Below, piece by piece: positions 33,814-42,219 of a DNA stretch of 64,000 nucleotides (positions are counted from its first letter, which is position 1; the number at the start of each line of letters is the position of its first letter). Origin of the DNA: Chryseobacterium elymi (GTDB taxonomy: Bacteria; Bacteroidota; Bacteroidia; Flavobacteriales; Weeksellaceae). The position numbers and the translations under genes are program-made. Below the pieces are notes generated by a model. It was not told where the DNA came from. It made no database searches and saw only the letters and a list, made by a program, of their open reading frames with translations. The DNA is taken from positions 1-64,000 of the forward strand of contig NZ_QNUH01000014.1 in assembly GCF_003385495.1 (NCBI RefSeq), read 5' to 3'.

Positions 33814-36132
33814 ATGAAGAAAAAATTACTGATTCTGGGTACCTTGCTCATGTTTTCGGCAGTGGGGTTTGCTCAAAAAAATCATTGGAAAAAACTTGAT
33901 TCAAAAATCAACACTGAGATTCGTGAAAGTAATGTAAGAATTACTGATTTCGTTTTGTTTAAACTTAATATCAGTGAAATTCAAAGTCAACTTAAAAACC
34001 TGCCGGACAGTGACTTGCATTTGTCTCAAAAAGGCGTACTGTTGAATTTTCCAAACCTTGAAGGAGGTTTTGATACCTACGAAGTTTTTGAATCATCAAC
34101 CATGCATCCAGACCTTCAGAACAGATATTCTGAAATCCGGTCTTATACAGGCTTCAAAAAAGATGACAAATCAGCAACCTTAAAGTTTACCATAGATCCT
34201 TATTTTGGATTTAATGGTATGATCAGAAATAATCAGGGAATTTATTATATTGATTCTTATACACAGGATAATAAGGTTTATAAACTTTATGACAGGAAAA
34301 ATGCTTCGTCTCCTGGTCAGTTTGAATGTCATTTTGATGGAGATAGCGAACATAATGAATCAGCCTTAAGTGCCCAGAAAACAGTTATTGATGGATTAAA
34401 TAGAAAGTACAGGCTGGCTATTACAACAACAACGGAATATACTGCTTATATTGCAGGGCAAGCCGGTGTAGGTTCAGGAACGGATGCTCAGAAAAAAGCG
34501 GCAGTTCTTGCAGCTGTTAACCTGGCTGTAACAAGATTAAATGAAGTTTTTGAAAAAGATATTTCAGTAAGATTACAGCTTATTCCGAATACGGACTCTT
34601 TGTTCTTTATCAGCACGGATACTTTTAATACTCTGAATGCAAGTCAGATGCTAAGTGAAAATATTACGGTTACGAATAATATTATTGGTGCTGCCAACTA
34701 TGATATTGGACACTTGTTCTTTCAGGCAAATGCAGGAAATGATAATGGTTTAGCAGCTACTCCTTCCATTTGTGGAAACAGTAAAGCGGGGGGAGTTACA
34801 GGTTCTGCAGTTCCGGTAGGAGATCCTTTTGTAATAGATTATGTAGCCCATGAAATGGGACATCAGTTTGGTGCAAACCATACGCAAAATAATAGCTGTA
34901 ACAGAAATACACCCACGTCGGTAGAGCCGGGAAGTGCAAGCTCTATTATGGGATATGCGGGTATTTGTGCTCCAAACGTACAAGCTCATAGTGATGCTTA
35001 TTTTCATGCAGTAAGTATTGCAGAAATGTATACCAGGTTAACCTCAGGTTCTACCTCCAACTGTGGTGTTAAAACGCCAATTGCAAACGCAGAGCCAATT
35101 GTAAATGCAGGCACAGATAAAAGCATACCGAAAAGTACACCATTTATGTTGACAGCAACTGCAACGGACGCAGATAATGATGCTCTTACATATACATGGG
35201 AACAAACTGATTTTGGGGCTGCGGCTATGCCTCCCCAACCTGTAAATGGAGTAGGGCCTCTTTTTAGATCTGTAGCGCCTACAACCTCACCTTCAAGATA
35301 CTTTCCTAGGCTGTCAACCATTGTTTCGGGCTATGACCCTTCAATTGTAGCTCCTGGAGATGTGAAGGCATGGGAGAAACTTGCTTCAAGAGGAAGAGAT
35401 CTTAATTTTTCAGTTCTTGTAAGGGATAATAATCCTTTAGGAGGTCAGACAGGGCGTGATGATGTGAAACTTACCGTTGTGGATACTGCAGGACCTTTTG
35501 TTGTTACCTCACAAAACACGGCAGGAGTTGTTTGGAGCGAAGGTCAGTCATATACAATTACATGGGATGTTGCTAATACAACAGCTGCCCCTGTAAGCAC
35601 ACCTAATGTAACGATCCTGTTGTCAAAAGATGGCGGTCTTACTTTCCCAACTGTTTTGGTTGCAAGCACCCCTAATAACGGTTCTTATAATTACACTGTT
35701 CCGGGAGGCCTGGGAACGATTTCTAATAATGCCAGAATTATGGTGAAAGCTGTGAATAATGTATTTTTAAATGTCAATTCACAAAATTTTACAATTAATT
35801 CATCAGCGGTAGTAAATCCCGGAGGAGGAAATCCAGGAGCACCTCCTGTAAGAATTTACAAGGGGTTGATGATATATCCGGTACCTTCAAATGATGGCTA
35901 TGTTTACATTAAAGCTGATTTTCCCAGACAGATTCCGCTGCGTCCTTACGTTATCACCTATGAATTATTTTCAATGGATGGAAAACTGATTGTTCCTAAA
36001 AAGACCAAATACATATTTGATCAAGATTTAGAACAGATTAATTTGAAGCATTTGCCTACTGAATCCTATATGATCCACGTTACTGTAGATGGAGAAAAGA
36101 TTGTTAAGAAATTAATGATGATTCCTAAGTAA
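33814..36132 (+). CDS. secreted reprolysin-like (metzincin) zinc metalloprotease with T9SS-type tail
   Basis: 772 residues. Signal peptide MKKKLLILGTLLMFSAVGFAQ; a propeptide (about 22-190); and a metzincin catalytic domain with HEMGHQFGANH (zinc His at about 346, 350, 356) and the Met-turn SIMGYAG (about 378-384). A PKD/Ig-like module follows (about 430-570, ATATDADNDALTYTWEQ), then a second beta module (about 575-670), and a C-terminal T9SS sorting domain (YPVPSNDGYVYI ... LFSMDGK ... VKKLMMIPK). It degrades proteins outside the cell. Second gene of an operon with the small exported protein; the terminator is shared with prfC. Confidence 0.92.
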   Translation: MKKKLLILGTLLMFSAVGFAQKNHWKKLDSKINTEIRESNVRITDFVLFKLNISEIQSQLKNLPDSDLHLSQKGVLLNFPNLEGGFDTYEVFESSTMHPDLQNRYSEIRSYTGFKKDDKSATLKFTIDPYFGFNGMIRNNQGIYYIDSYTQDNKVYKLYDRKNASSPGQFECHFDGDSEHNESALSAQKTVIDGLNRKYRLAITTTTEYTAYIAGQAGVGSGTDAQKKAAVLAAVNLAVTRLNEVFEKDISVRLQLIPNTDSLFFISTDTFNTLNASQMLSENITVTNNIIGAANYDIGHLFFQANAGNDNGLAATPSICGNSKAGGVTGSAVPVGDPFVIDYVAHEMGHQFGANHTQNNSCNRNTPTSVEPGSASSIMGYAGICAPNVQAHSDAYFHAVSIAEMYTRLTSGSTSNCGVKTPIANAEPIVNAGTDKSIPKSTPFMLTATATDADNDALTYTWEQTDFGAAAMPPQPVNGVGPLFRSVAPTTSPSRYFPRLSTIVSGYDPSIVAPGDVKAWEKLASRGRDLNFSVLVRDNNPLGGQTGRDDVKLTVVDTAGPFVVTSQNTAGVVWSEGQSYTITWDVANTTAAPVSTPNVTILLSKDGGLTFPTVLVASTPNNGSYNYTVPGGLGTISNNARIMVKAVNNVFLNVNSQNFTINSSAVVNPGGGNPGAPPVRIYKGLMIYPVPSNDGYVYIKADFPRQIPLRPYVITYELFSMDGKLIVPKKTKYIFDQDLEQINLKHLPTESYMIHVTVDGEKIVKKLMMIPK

Positions 36133-36153
36133 ATCATCCAAATAGATTCTATA

Positions 36154-36186
36154 AAAAAACCGTTCACATGAACGGTTTTTTGTTTT
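36154..36186. terminator. bidirectional terminator between metalloprotease and prfC
   Basis: AAACCGTTC, ACAT loop, GAACGGTTT with an A-run before and a T-run after. Confidence 0.85.
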
Positions 36187-36194
36187 TATTCAAT

Positions 36195-37790
36195 TTAGTC
36201 TTGTTGAAATTCACTGATGAAATGCAGCTTCACATTCGGGAATTTTTCCTGCGTCATATGAATAGTGAATGAAGAATCCGCCAAAAATACAAGCTGATCA
36301 TATTTATCTCTGGCAAGGAAGCGCTGCTTTAATCTCGCAAACTCCTTAAACTCCTCAGATTTTTCATCGGCCTCCACCCAGCATGCCTTATGCATAGAAA
36401 GAGGCTCATAGGTACATTTGGCACCATATTCATGTTCCAGACGGTACTGGATAACCTCATACTGAAGTGCTCCAACAGTTCCAATAATCTTTCTGCCATT
36501 CATTTCAAGGGTAAATAACTGGGCAACCCCTTCGTCCATCAGCTGGTCAATACCTTTGGCCAACTGCTTAGCTTTAAGCGGATCACTGTTGTTGATATAA
36601 CGGAAATGTTCCGGAGAAAAGCTTGGCACCCCTTTGAAGCTCAGTTTCTCACCTCCTGTCAATGTATCACCGATCCTGAAACTTCCTGTATCATGAAGAC
36701 CAACAATATCACCAGGGAAACTTTCATCTACAACCTCTTTTTTATCAGCAAAGAATGCATTCGGAGAAGAGAATTTCATTTTTTTGCCTTCTCTTACCAA
36801 CAGATAATTTTCATTTCTTTTGAACGTTCCCGAAACAATCTTCACAAAAGCAAGTCTGTCTCTGTGCTTCGGATCCATATTCGCATGAATCTTGAAAACG
36901 AATCCTGTAAAATTATTCTCTTCCGGTTTTACAAGTCGTACATCACTTTCTTTAGGCTGGGGCATAGGAGCAATTTCAATAAAAGCATCCAATAGTTCAC
37001 GCACTCCAAAATTATTTAAAGCCGAACCAAAGAAAACCGGCTGTAAATCACCATTCATATATTCTTCGCGGCTGAATTCAGGATAAACTGACTGTACAAG
37101 CTCGAGTTCATCTCTTAGGTTTTGGGCTGCTTTTTCACCAATCACTTCATCTATTGAAGGATCATTAATGTCATCAAACTTAACCGTTTCACCGACTCTC
37201 TGTTTCTTTTCTTCCAGGAACAGCTGGATATTGTTTTCCCAGATATTATAAATTCCCTGGAAATCACTTCCCATACCAATAGGTATAGATAACGGAACTA
37301 CTCTCAGCCCTAATTTCTGTTCCACCTCATCCAGAAGATCAAATGCATCCTTACCCTCACGGTCCAGCTTATTGATGAAAACAAGCATCGGGATGTTTCG
37401 CATTCTGCACACTTTAACCAGTTTTTCAGTCTGTTCCTCAACCCCTTTTGCAACGTCAATTACAACGATCACAGAGTCTACAGCTGTTAAGGTTCTGTAA
37501 GTATCTTCAGCGAAATCCTTGTGGCCTGGTGTGTCCAGGATGTTGATTTTATGGTCTTTATATTCAAAAGCCAATACGGAAGTTGCAACGGAGATCCCTC
37601 TCTGTCTTTCGATTTCCATAAAGTCGGAGGTAGCCCCTTTTTTTATTTTGTTGGACTTTACTGCACCGGCTTCCTGGATAGCGCCCCCAAAAAGAAGTAA
37701 TTTTTCCGTAAGGGTTGTTTTTCCGGCATCCGGGTGGGAAATGATCCCGAAAGTCTTTCTTCTTTGTATTTCTTTGATTAAGTCTGACAT
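36195..37790 (-). CDS. prfC: peptide chain release factor 3
   Basis: 531 residues, the usual length for RF3. GTPase motifs: SHPDAGKTT (G1), the switch I region ending in RQRGISV, DTPGHKDF (G3) and NKLDREG (G4). Domain II and the RF3-type C-terminus follow. RF3 is the GTPase that removes RF1/RF2 from the ribosome after peptide release. A good promoter is seen upstream (37838-37808). Single gene. Confidence 0.96.
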   Translation of the reverse strand: MSDLIKEIQRRKTFGIISHPDAGKTTLTEKLLLFGGAIQEAGAVKSNKIKKGATSDFMEIERQRGISVATSVLAFEYKDHKINILDTPGHKDFAEDTYRTLTAVDSVIVVIDVAKGVEEQTEKLVKVCRMRNIPMLVFINKLDREGKDAFDLLDEVEQKLGLRVVPLSIPIGMGSDFQGIYNIWENNIQLFLEEKKQRVGETVKFDDINDPSIDEVIGEKAAQNLRDELELVQSVYPEFSREEYMNGDLQPVFFGSALNNFGVRELLDAFIEIAPMPQPKESDVRLVKPEENNFTGFVFKIHANMDPKHRDRLAFVKIVSGTFKRNENYLLVREGKKMKFSSPNAFFADKKEVVDESFPGDIVGLHDTGSFRIGDTLTGGEKLSFKGVPSFSPEHFRYINNSDPLKAKQLAKGIDQLMDEGVAQLFTLEMNGRKIIGTVGALQYEVIQYRLEHEYGAKCTYEPLSMHKACWVEADEKSEEFKEFARLKQRFLARDKYDQLVFLADSSFTIHMTQEKFPNVKLHFISEFQQD

Positions 37791-37807
37791 AGTGTATTTT
37801 GAAGTTG

Positions 37808-37838
37808 CAAAAATCGGGATTTTTTATGAGGTTTCAAA
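37808..37838 (-). promoter_or_regulatory. promoter of prfC
   Basis: On the minus strand TTTG (37838-37835), 19-nt spacer, GATTTTTG (37815-37808), one mismatch to TAnnTTTG; 17 bp before the start codon. Confidence 0.45.
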
Positions 37839-37922
37839 TAATTTGCAGGAATAAATGGTTGCGGGGGATAGAAGAGGCGTTTTATAGATTTGAGAAGAGG
37901 AGAGTTGGAGAGTTTGGGATGC

Positions 37923-38077
37923 GGTTTGAGGGGTTGGGGGAAATGGGTTAAGCTAATATTCCCAATTTAGATTTGAGGCATCAGGTTTTAGACTGAATCC
38001 AAGACTTGACTGAGGTTAAAAGGGCAAAAGCCCACACCTTCACATACAAAGACTCTTCAATCCTCTCCCCTCAAACC
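37923..38077. repeat. 155-bp element bounded by 11-bp inverted repeats
   Basis: The terminal arms GGTTTGAGGGG and CCCCTCAAACC are perfect complements. No direct target duplication is evident, so a MITE origin is only a possibility. Confidence 0.35.
37970..38009 (-). repeat. 7-bp degenerate tandem array (minus strand)
   Basis: Read 5' to 3' on the minus strand: TCAAGTC, TTGGA (2 bases short), TTCAGTC, TAAAACC, TGATGCC, TCAAATC. Each full unit starts with T and ends with C, as in the array at 60350-60426, and TCAAATC occurs in both. Confidence 0.45.
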
Positions 38078-38167
38078 TGAAATTAGCATGCTTCAACAAT
38101 TTCCTTTTTTAGTTGCTTAAGGCCTTCAAAAAAATTATCTTTGTTTTTACAAACTTACAGAGAAAGT

Positions 38168-38998
38168 ATGGAGAATAGCAGGTATCCGAAGTTTACCTTT
38201 ACATGGATTGGCGGTGTTGTTTTAGTGGCAGGATTAATTATAGGAACAATGGCTGCGTCTTTTTTCGGCAGTTTTTGGAAAATTGCTTTTAAGGAAAACC
38301 TCGAACTGAAAGAATGGTTCCTGATGGTGACCAATGCTGCAGGTTTTCTGACTGCTATTGCTTTTTTTGATTTTTTCATTGTAAGACCTTCAACCGGGAA
38401 AAAACTGAACTTTAACTTTTCTCCTACGAATTTTTCTACCTACCTCCTGATATTTCCTATGATGATGGGAATGATGCTCATTTCAGAATTTATAACATCT
38501 CTTATTCCTACCACAGGGCCGTTTTGGGGGAAATACTATGAGTTTTTCTCAAAACTTATGGAGCAGCTGACTTTTGAGCCGGTCATCATGATCATCATGA
38601 CCGTGATTATGGCTCCTATTTTTGAAGAAATTATTTTCAGGGGGATTATCCAGAAAGGGCTTATCAACAAAGGGGTAGATCCACGGAGAGCTATTTTTTA
38701 TGCATCCGTTATCTTTGGGCTGGTGCACTTAAACCCATGGCAGTTTGTAGGAGCCGTATTGCTGGGATGTGTATTGGGGCTGGTTTACTATAAAACAAAA
38801 TCCCTATTACTGCCGATGCTGTTGCATGGGTTTAATAACCTGTGTTCTTCATTGCTGATTACCTACACCAAAAGCGAGAGTTTTGCTGATGCGTTCAAAA
38901 CTTCTGAATGGGTTATTCTGGCTGCTGGGATTGTAATTTTTTCTTTGTTCTATTATCTTTTTACAAAAAAGTATAAAGTACATTACGCTGAAATTTAA
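38168..38998 (+). CDS. CPBP-family intramembrane metalloprotease (CAAX-like)
   Basis: 276 residues with about seven hydrophobic segments. Abi/CPBP motifs are complete: EEIIFRG (motif 1, the two Glu and Arg), FGLVHLNPWQF (motif 2 His) and HGFNN (motif 4 His). Family members cleave near the C-terminus of prenylated or other membrane proteins, or handle bacteriocin maturation and immunity; the substrate here is unknown. The start is taken at MENSRYPKF (38168); an in-frame ATG at 38141 would add nine polar residues without support. The gene is followed 70 bp later by rdgB. Confidence 0.88.
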   Translation: MENSRYPKFTFTWIGGVVLVAGLIIGTMAASFFGSFWKIAFKENLELKEWFLMVTNAAGFLTAIAFFDFFIVRPSTGKKLNFNFSPTNFSTYLLIFPMMMGMMLISEFITSLIPTTGPFWGKYYEFFSKLMEQLTFEPVIMIIMTVIMAPIFEEIIFRGIIQKGLINKGVDPRRAIFYASVIFGLVHLNPWQFVGAVLLGCVLGLVYYKTKSLLLPMLLHGFNNLCSSLLITYTKSESFADAFKTSEWVILAAGIVIFSLFYYLFTKKYKVHYAEI

Positions 38999-39068
38999 AT
39001 AAAATTCGCGATAGAAACCAACCGCAAATAATATGGAAAAAACAAATTGAGCAAAAATGAATATAGAT

Positions 39069-39644
39069 ATGGAATTATTGGTTGCCACACACAACGAACA
39101 CAAAAAAGAAGAGATCCAGCAGATTCTGGAAAATAATTTTACAGTAAAAAGCCTTACCGATTATAATATTCATGAAGAGATTGTAGAAGATGGTGACTCT
39201 TTCAACGCGAACGCCTTGATTAAAGCAAAATACTGTTTTGAAAAAACCGGAGTTCCCAGTTTAGGGGACGACAGCGGACTTGCCGTTGAAGCTTTAGATG
39301 GCAGACCTGGAATTTTTTCTGCACGTTATGCAGGAGACCATGATTTTGCTAAAAATATCGAAAAGGTTTTATGCGAGCTGCAAGGTCAGGAAAATAGAAA
39401 AGCCTATTTCATTACGGTCCTATGCTATTATGACGAGAATGGAGCCCGTTATTTTGAAGGAAAAGTTTATGGAAATTTACTTACAGAAAATAAAGGACAC
39501 AAAGGCTTTGGATATGACCCTATCTTCGTTCCTGAAGGACATGACAGAACTTTTGCAGAAATGAATCCTGAAGACAAAAACAGGATCAGCCATCGCAAAC
39601 AGGCATTGGATCTGTTCCTAGACTTCCTTAAAGTAAAAGAATAA
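39069..39644 (+). CDS. rdgB: XTP/dITP (non-canonical purine NTP) pyrophosphatase
   Basis: 191 residues. The HAM1/RdgB signature is complete: MELLVATHNEHKKEE at the start, LGDDSGL, GRPGIFSARYAG, GFGYDPIFVP and SHRKQAL. The enzyme hydrolyses dITP, ITP and XTP to monophosphates and keeps them out of DNA and RNA. ATG at 39057 (four extra residues, MNID) is also possible; 39069 gives the usual family N-terminus. Probably its own transcript or with the upstream CPBP gene. Confidence 0.94.
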   Translation: MELLVATHNEHKKEEIQQILENNFTVKSLTDYNIHEEIVEDGDSFNANALIKAKYCFEKTGVPSLGDDSGLAVEALDGRPGIFSARYAGDHDFAKNIEKVLCELQGQENRKAYFITVLCYYDENGARYFEGKVYGNLLTENKGHKGFGYDPIFVPEGHDRTFAEMNPEDKNRISHRKQALDLFLDFLKVKE

Positions 39645-39706
39645 TTAATTCTATGATGGTCAGTATTTAAACTTATATCCAAAAGATATGTTTAAATTTT
39701 CTGTCG

Positions 39707-39714
39707 TACATTTG
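39707..39714 (+). promoter_or_regulatory. -7 box of the rnz operon
   Basis: TACATTTG, a full TAnnTTTG match, 18 bp before the TTG start of rnz. Confidence 0.45.
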
Positions 39715-39732
39715 TTACAATAAACTATTGAT

Positions 39733-40647
39733 TTGAGTACTTATTTAACGATATTAGGCTTTAATTCAGCTATTCCGACCATTAATTCTTCACCCACGGC
39801 ACAGCTGTTGGAAATGGAAGAAAGACATTTTCTGATCGATTGCGGAGAGGGAACCCAGGTACAGCTGAGAAAGGCGAAAGCGAGATTTTCAAAGATCAAT
39901 CATATCTTTATATCACACCTTCACGGTGACCACTGTTTCGGTCTTCCCGGTCTTATTGCCTCCTTCCGTTTGCTTGGAAGAGATACTCCACTGCATGTCT
40001 ATGGCCCGAAAGGAATTAAAAAAATGCTGGAAACTATCTTTACAATTACAGAAACGCATCGTGGTTTCGAAGTGGTTTATCATGAGCTGGACAAAGACTA
40101 TTCCGAAAAAATTTATGAAGACAACAGGGTAGAAGTATATACAATCCCATTGGATCACAGAATATACTGTAACGGGTATCTTTTCAAAGAAAAACCTAAA
40201 GACAGGCATCTGAATATGAAGGAAATCGCCAAATACAGCGAAATAGAAACTTGTGATTACCATAATATAAAAGCAGGAAAAGATGTCGTGCTGAGCGATG
40301 GTTACGTTCTCAAAAATGAAGTACTGACCCTGGACCCGGTGCCTCCTGTTTCCTATGCTTTCTGCAGCGATACCCGATATCTTGAAACGGTGCTTCCGAT
40401 TATTAAAAATGTAACAGTTCTGTATCACGAATCCACTTTCCTTCATGATCTGAAAGAAATGGCAGACTATACAGGGCATTCAACAGCACTGGAAGCGGCA
40501 ATGATTGCCCAGAAGGCTGAAGTGGGAAAACTGATCCTGGGGCATTTCTCAAACCGATATGCAGACCTTACCGTATTTACGGATGAAGCCAGAAATGTTT
40601 TTCCCAATACCTTTCTGCCAAAAGCACTGGAAAGCGTAAAAATTTAA
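39733..40647 (+). CDS. rnz: ribonuclease Z
   Basis: 304 residues, metallo-beta-lactamase fold. The zinc motif is FISHLHGDHCFGLPG; other ligands are in FCSDTRY (Asp) and LGHFSNRY (His), with the exosite loop around 140-180. tRNase Z cuts the 3' trailer of tRNA precursors. The start codon is TTG (39733), with the -7 box 18 bp before it and no ATG or GTG that keeps the first beta strand (TILGFNSAIPT). It heads a probable operon with the TIGR02757 gene (8 bp) and the coiled-coil membrane protein (12 bp). Confidence 0.94.
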   Translation: MSTYLTILGFNSAIPTINSSPTAQLLEMEERHFLIDCGEGTQVQLRKAKARFSKINHIFISHLHGDHCFGLPGLIASFRLLGRDTPLHVYGPKGIKKMLETIFTITETHRGFEVVYHELDKDYSEKIYEDNRVEVYTIPLDHRIYCNGYLFKEKPKDRHLNMKEIAKYSEIETCDYHNIKAGKDVVLSDGYVLKNEVLTLDPVPPVSYAFCSDTRYLETVLPIIKNVTVLYHESTFLHDLKEMADYTGHSTALEAAMIAQKAEVGKLILGHFSNRYADLTVFTDEARNVFPNTFLPKALESVKI

Positions 40648-40655
40648 AACCTTGT

Positions 40656-41426
40656 ATGCTGAATTTTGAAGAATTAAAAAGCTTTTTGAATGAAAAGGCA
40701 GATCAATACAACAGTCCTGATTTTATTGAAGATGATCCCATACAGATCCCACACCGTTTCACTTTAAAACAGGATGTAGAAATTGCCGGTTTTCTGGCGG
40801 CCACTATTTCCTGGGGCAACCGGAAATCAATCATCAAATCTGCGGATAAAATGCTTGATATCATGGGGAATTCTCCTTACGATTTTGTACTGAATTATTC
40901 TGAAAAAGATCTTGAGATTCTTCAGGGAAAAAGTATCCACAGAACCTTTAACGGGCAGGATTTTGCTTACTTCATCAGACAGTTCAATAAGATTTATAAA
41001 GAAAATGAGAGCCTGGAAAATTTATTTACAGTAAAAGATCAGGAAACTAATTTTCAGCATGCTATTGAAAGATTCAGAAGCAGTTTTCTGGAACCGGAGA
41101 AACACAGAAGCCACAAGCATATCAGCTCACCCTATAAAAACTCTTCCTCCAAAAGAATTATTATGTTTCTGCGGTGGATGGTAAGAAAAGACAAACATGG
41201 CGTAGATTTTGGTATTTGGGAAAATATAGATCAGAAATATCTTTCAATCCCGTTAGACGTACATACAGGAAATATTTCCAGAAAGCTTGGGCTGGTTTCC
41301 CGAACACAGAATGACTGGAAAACCGTGGAGGAACTGGATGTAGCCATCAGGAAGTTTGATGAAAATGATCCGGCTAAGTATGATTTCGCCCTGTTTGGGC
41401 TTGGAGTCACCAAAGAACTATTATAA
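40656..41426 (+). CDS. TIGR02757 family protein (DUF2400)
   Basis: 256 residues, about the family length. Recognisable segments: NSPDFIEDDPIQIPHRF, EIAGFLAATISWGNRKSII, RWMVRKD-HGVDFGIW and IPLDVHTGNISRKLG. The predicted fold is helical, related to HhH-GPD DNA glycosylases in the C-terminal half; a DNA or RNA role is suspected in the literature but not shown. Conserved in Bacteroidota next to RNA-processing genes. It follows rnz by 8 bp, so it is co-transcribed. Confidence 0.88.
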   Translation: MLNFEELKSFLNEKADQYNSPDFIEDDPIQIPHRFTLKQDVEIAGFLAATISWGNRKSIIKSADKMLDIMGNSPYDFVLNYSEKDLEILQGKSIHRTFNGQDFAYFIRQFNKIYKENESLENLFTVKDQETNFQHAIERFRSSFLEPEKHRSHKHISSPYKNSSSKRIIMFLRWMVRKDKHGVDFGIWENIDQKYLSIPLDVHTGNISRKLGLVSRTQNDWKTVEELDVAIRKFDENDPAKYDFALFGLGVTKELL

Positions 41427-41438
41427 CACCGATAAAGG

Positions 41439-41990
41439 ATGAAAAAAGAAACTGAAAAAATAGACGCTTTAGAAAAAATTGCGAACGGTATTACCTGGTG
41501 GGTGGGATCTATACCGTCACTCATCGTTCATACCTTATTTTTTATCACCTCATTTCTTTTGCCAATGCTCAATATTGTTGAGTTTGATAAGATGCTTCTT
41601 ATCCTTACAACGGTAGTTTCTCTTGAGGCTATTTATCTGGCTATTTTTATTCAGATGTCCGTGAACAAGAGTCACGAAAAGATTGAAGACATTCAGGAAG
41701 ATATTGAGGAGATTAGTGAAGATATTGAAGACATTCAGGAAGATATTGAGGAGATTAGCGAAGATATTGAAGAGATCAGCGAGGACATCGAGGAAATTAA
41801 TGAAGACATTGAAGATATCCAGGAAGATATTGAAGAGATCAACGAAGATGAAGATGAGGAAGACCATAATGAAAGAGCCAAAAATGTCATTCTGAAAAGT
41901 AATGTCAATTCCAATAAGAATGAGATCAAGGCTTTAAAAGATATTATCAGCCAGCTTCAAACAGAAATAGATCAGCTGAAAAAAGAATAA
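41439..41990 (+). CDS. DUF1003-like two-helix membrane protein with acidic heptad coiled coil
   Basis: 183 residues. Two transmembrane helices (about 27-47 and 52-74), with SLEAIYLAIFIQM as in the DUF1003 family. Then eight exact seven-residue units (residues 81-136) of the form D-I-E-[ED]-I-[SQN]-E with Ile at both core positions, an ideal but highly acidic coiled coil; an acidic DEDEEDH patch; and a second, ordinary coiled coil (NKNEIKALKDIISQLQTEIDQLKK). The repeat is also a 21-bp DNA repeat, so unit number may vary between strains. It is last in the rnz operon. A scaffold or oligomerisation role is likely; function unknown. Confidence 0.85.
   Translation: MKKETEKIDALEKIANGITWWVGSIPSLIVHTLFFITSFLLPMLNIVEFDKMLLILTTVVSLEAIYLAIFIQMSVNKSHEKIEDIQEDIEEISEDIEDIQEDIEEISEDIEEISEDIEEINEDIEDIQEDIEEINEDEDEEDHNERAKNVILKSNVNSNKNEIKALKDIISQLQTEIDQLKKE
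41679..41846 (+). repeat. eight-copy 21-bp in-frame tandem repeat
   Basis: Eight 21-bp units such as GATATTGAGGAGATTAGTGA(A) follow each other without gap inside the coding sequence, with mostly silent or E/D and S/N/Q changes. The periodicity opens false reading frames on other frames and the opposite strand. Confidence 0.9.
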
Positions 41991-42023
41991 TATAAATTAT
42001 AAGTGAGAATAGTTTTCAAGATT

Positions 42024-42060
42024 AAAAGCAGAACATCCGTACAGATGATCTGCTTTTTTT
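42024..42060 (+). terminator. terminator of the rnz operon
   Basis: AAAGCAGA ... TCTGCTTT with inner CATC/GATG pairing and a following T-run. Confidence 0.8.
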
Positions 42061-42195
42061 ATGCTTATTTCCAAGTTTAAAATTAAATCCTACCAATTTT
42101 GTGGAATATGCAATTATAAAATAAATTTATTATTAATATAGATGTTAAATTAATTGAATTGACTAAAAGAGCGTGTTTTTTATTGATATTTTTAT

Positions 42196-42203
42196 TACAT
42201 TTG
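42196..42203 (+). promoter_or_regulatory. -7 box of the first choice-of-anchor-L gene
   Basis: TACATTTG, 16 bp before the ATG. The three tandem paralogues each carry a perfect TAnnTTTG at 16 bp from the start codon. Confidence 0.5.
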
Positions 42204-42219
42204 AACAAATAAAAATAAA

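Larger units (their letters stand above)
37839..38167. other. 330-bp gene-free region with repeats, upstream of the CPBP gene
   Basis: Purine-rich on the plus strand at first (37861-37950), then mixed. It contains an 11-bp inverted pair GGTTTGAGGGG (37923-37933) / CCCCTCAAACC (38067-38077), a small hairpin GGGC-aaaa-GCCC (38022-38033) and a 7-bp-period array on the minus strand (37970-38009). No protein frame is supported. Confidence 0.6.

Noticed and set aside
37923..38077. Complete MITE insertion
   Set aside because: Inverted ends exist but I see no target-site duplication or a second copy in this window; kept only as a low-confidence repeat.
39913..40479. 188-codon open frame on the minus strand inside rnz
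   Set aside because: It lies fully antisense to a conserved enzyme, has no recognisable domain, no promoter, and Cys/His/Phe-rich content typical of an antisense reading.
41550..41929. Overlapping repeat-rich frames around the 21-bp repeat
   Set aside because: A 21-bp period without stop keeps several frames open; only the frame with membrane helices and an ideal heptad is plausible.
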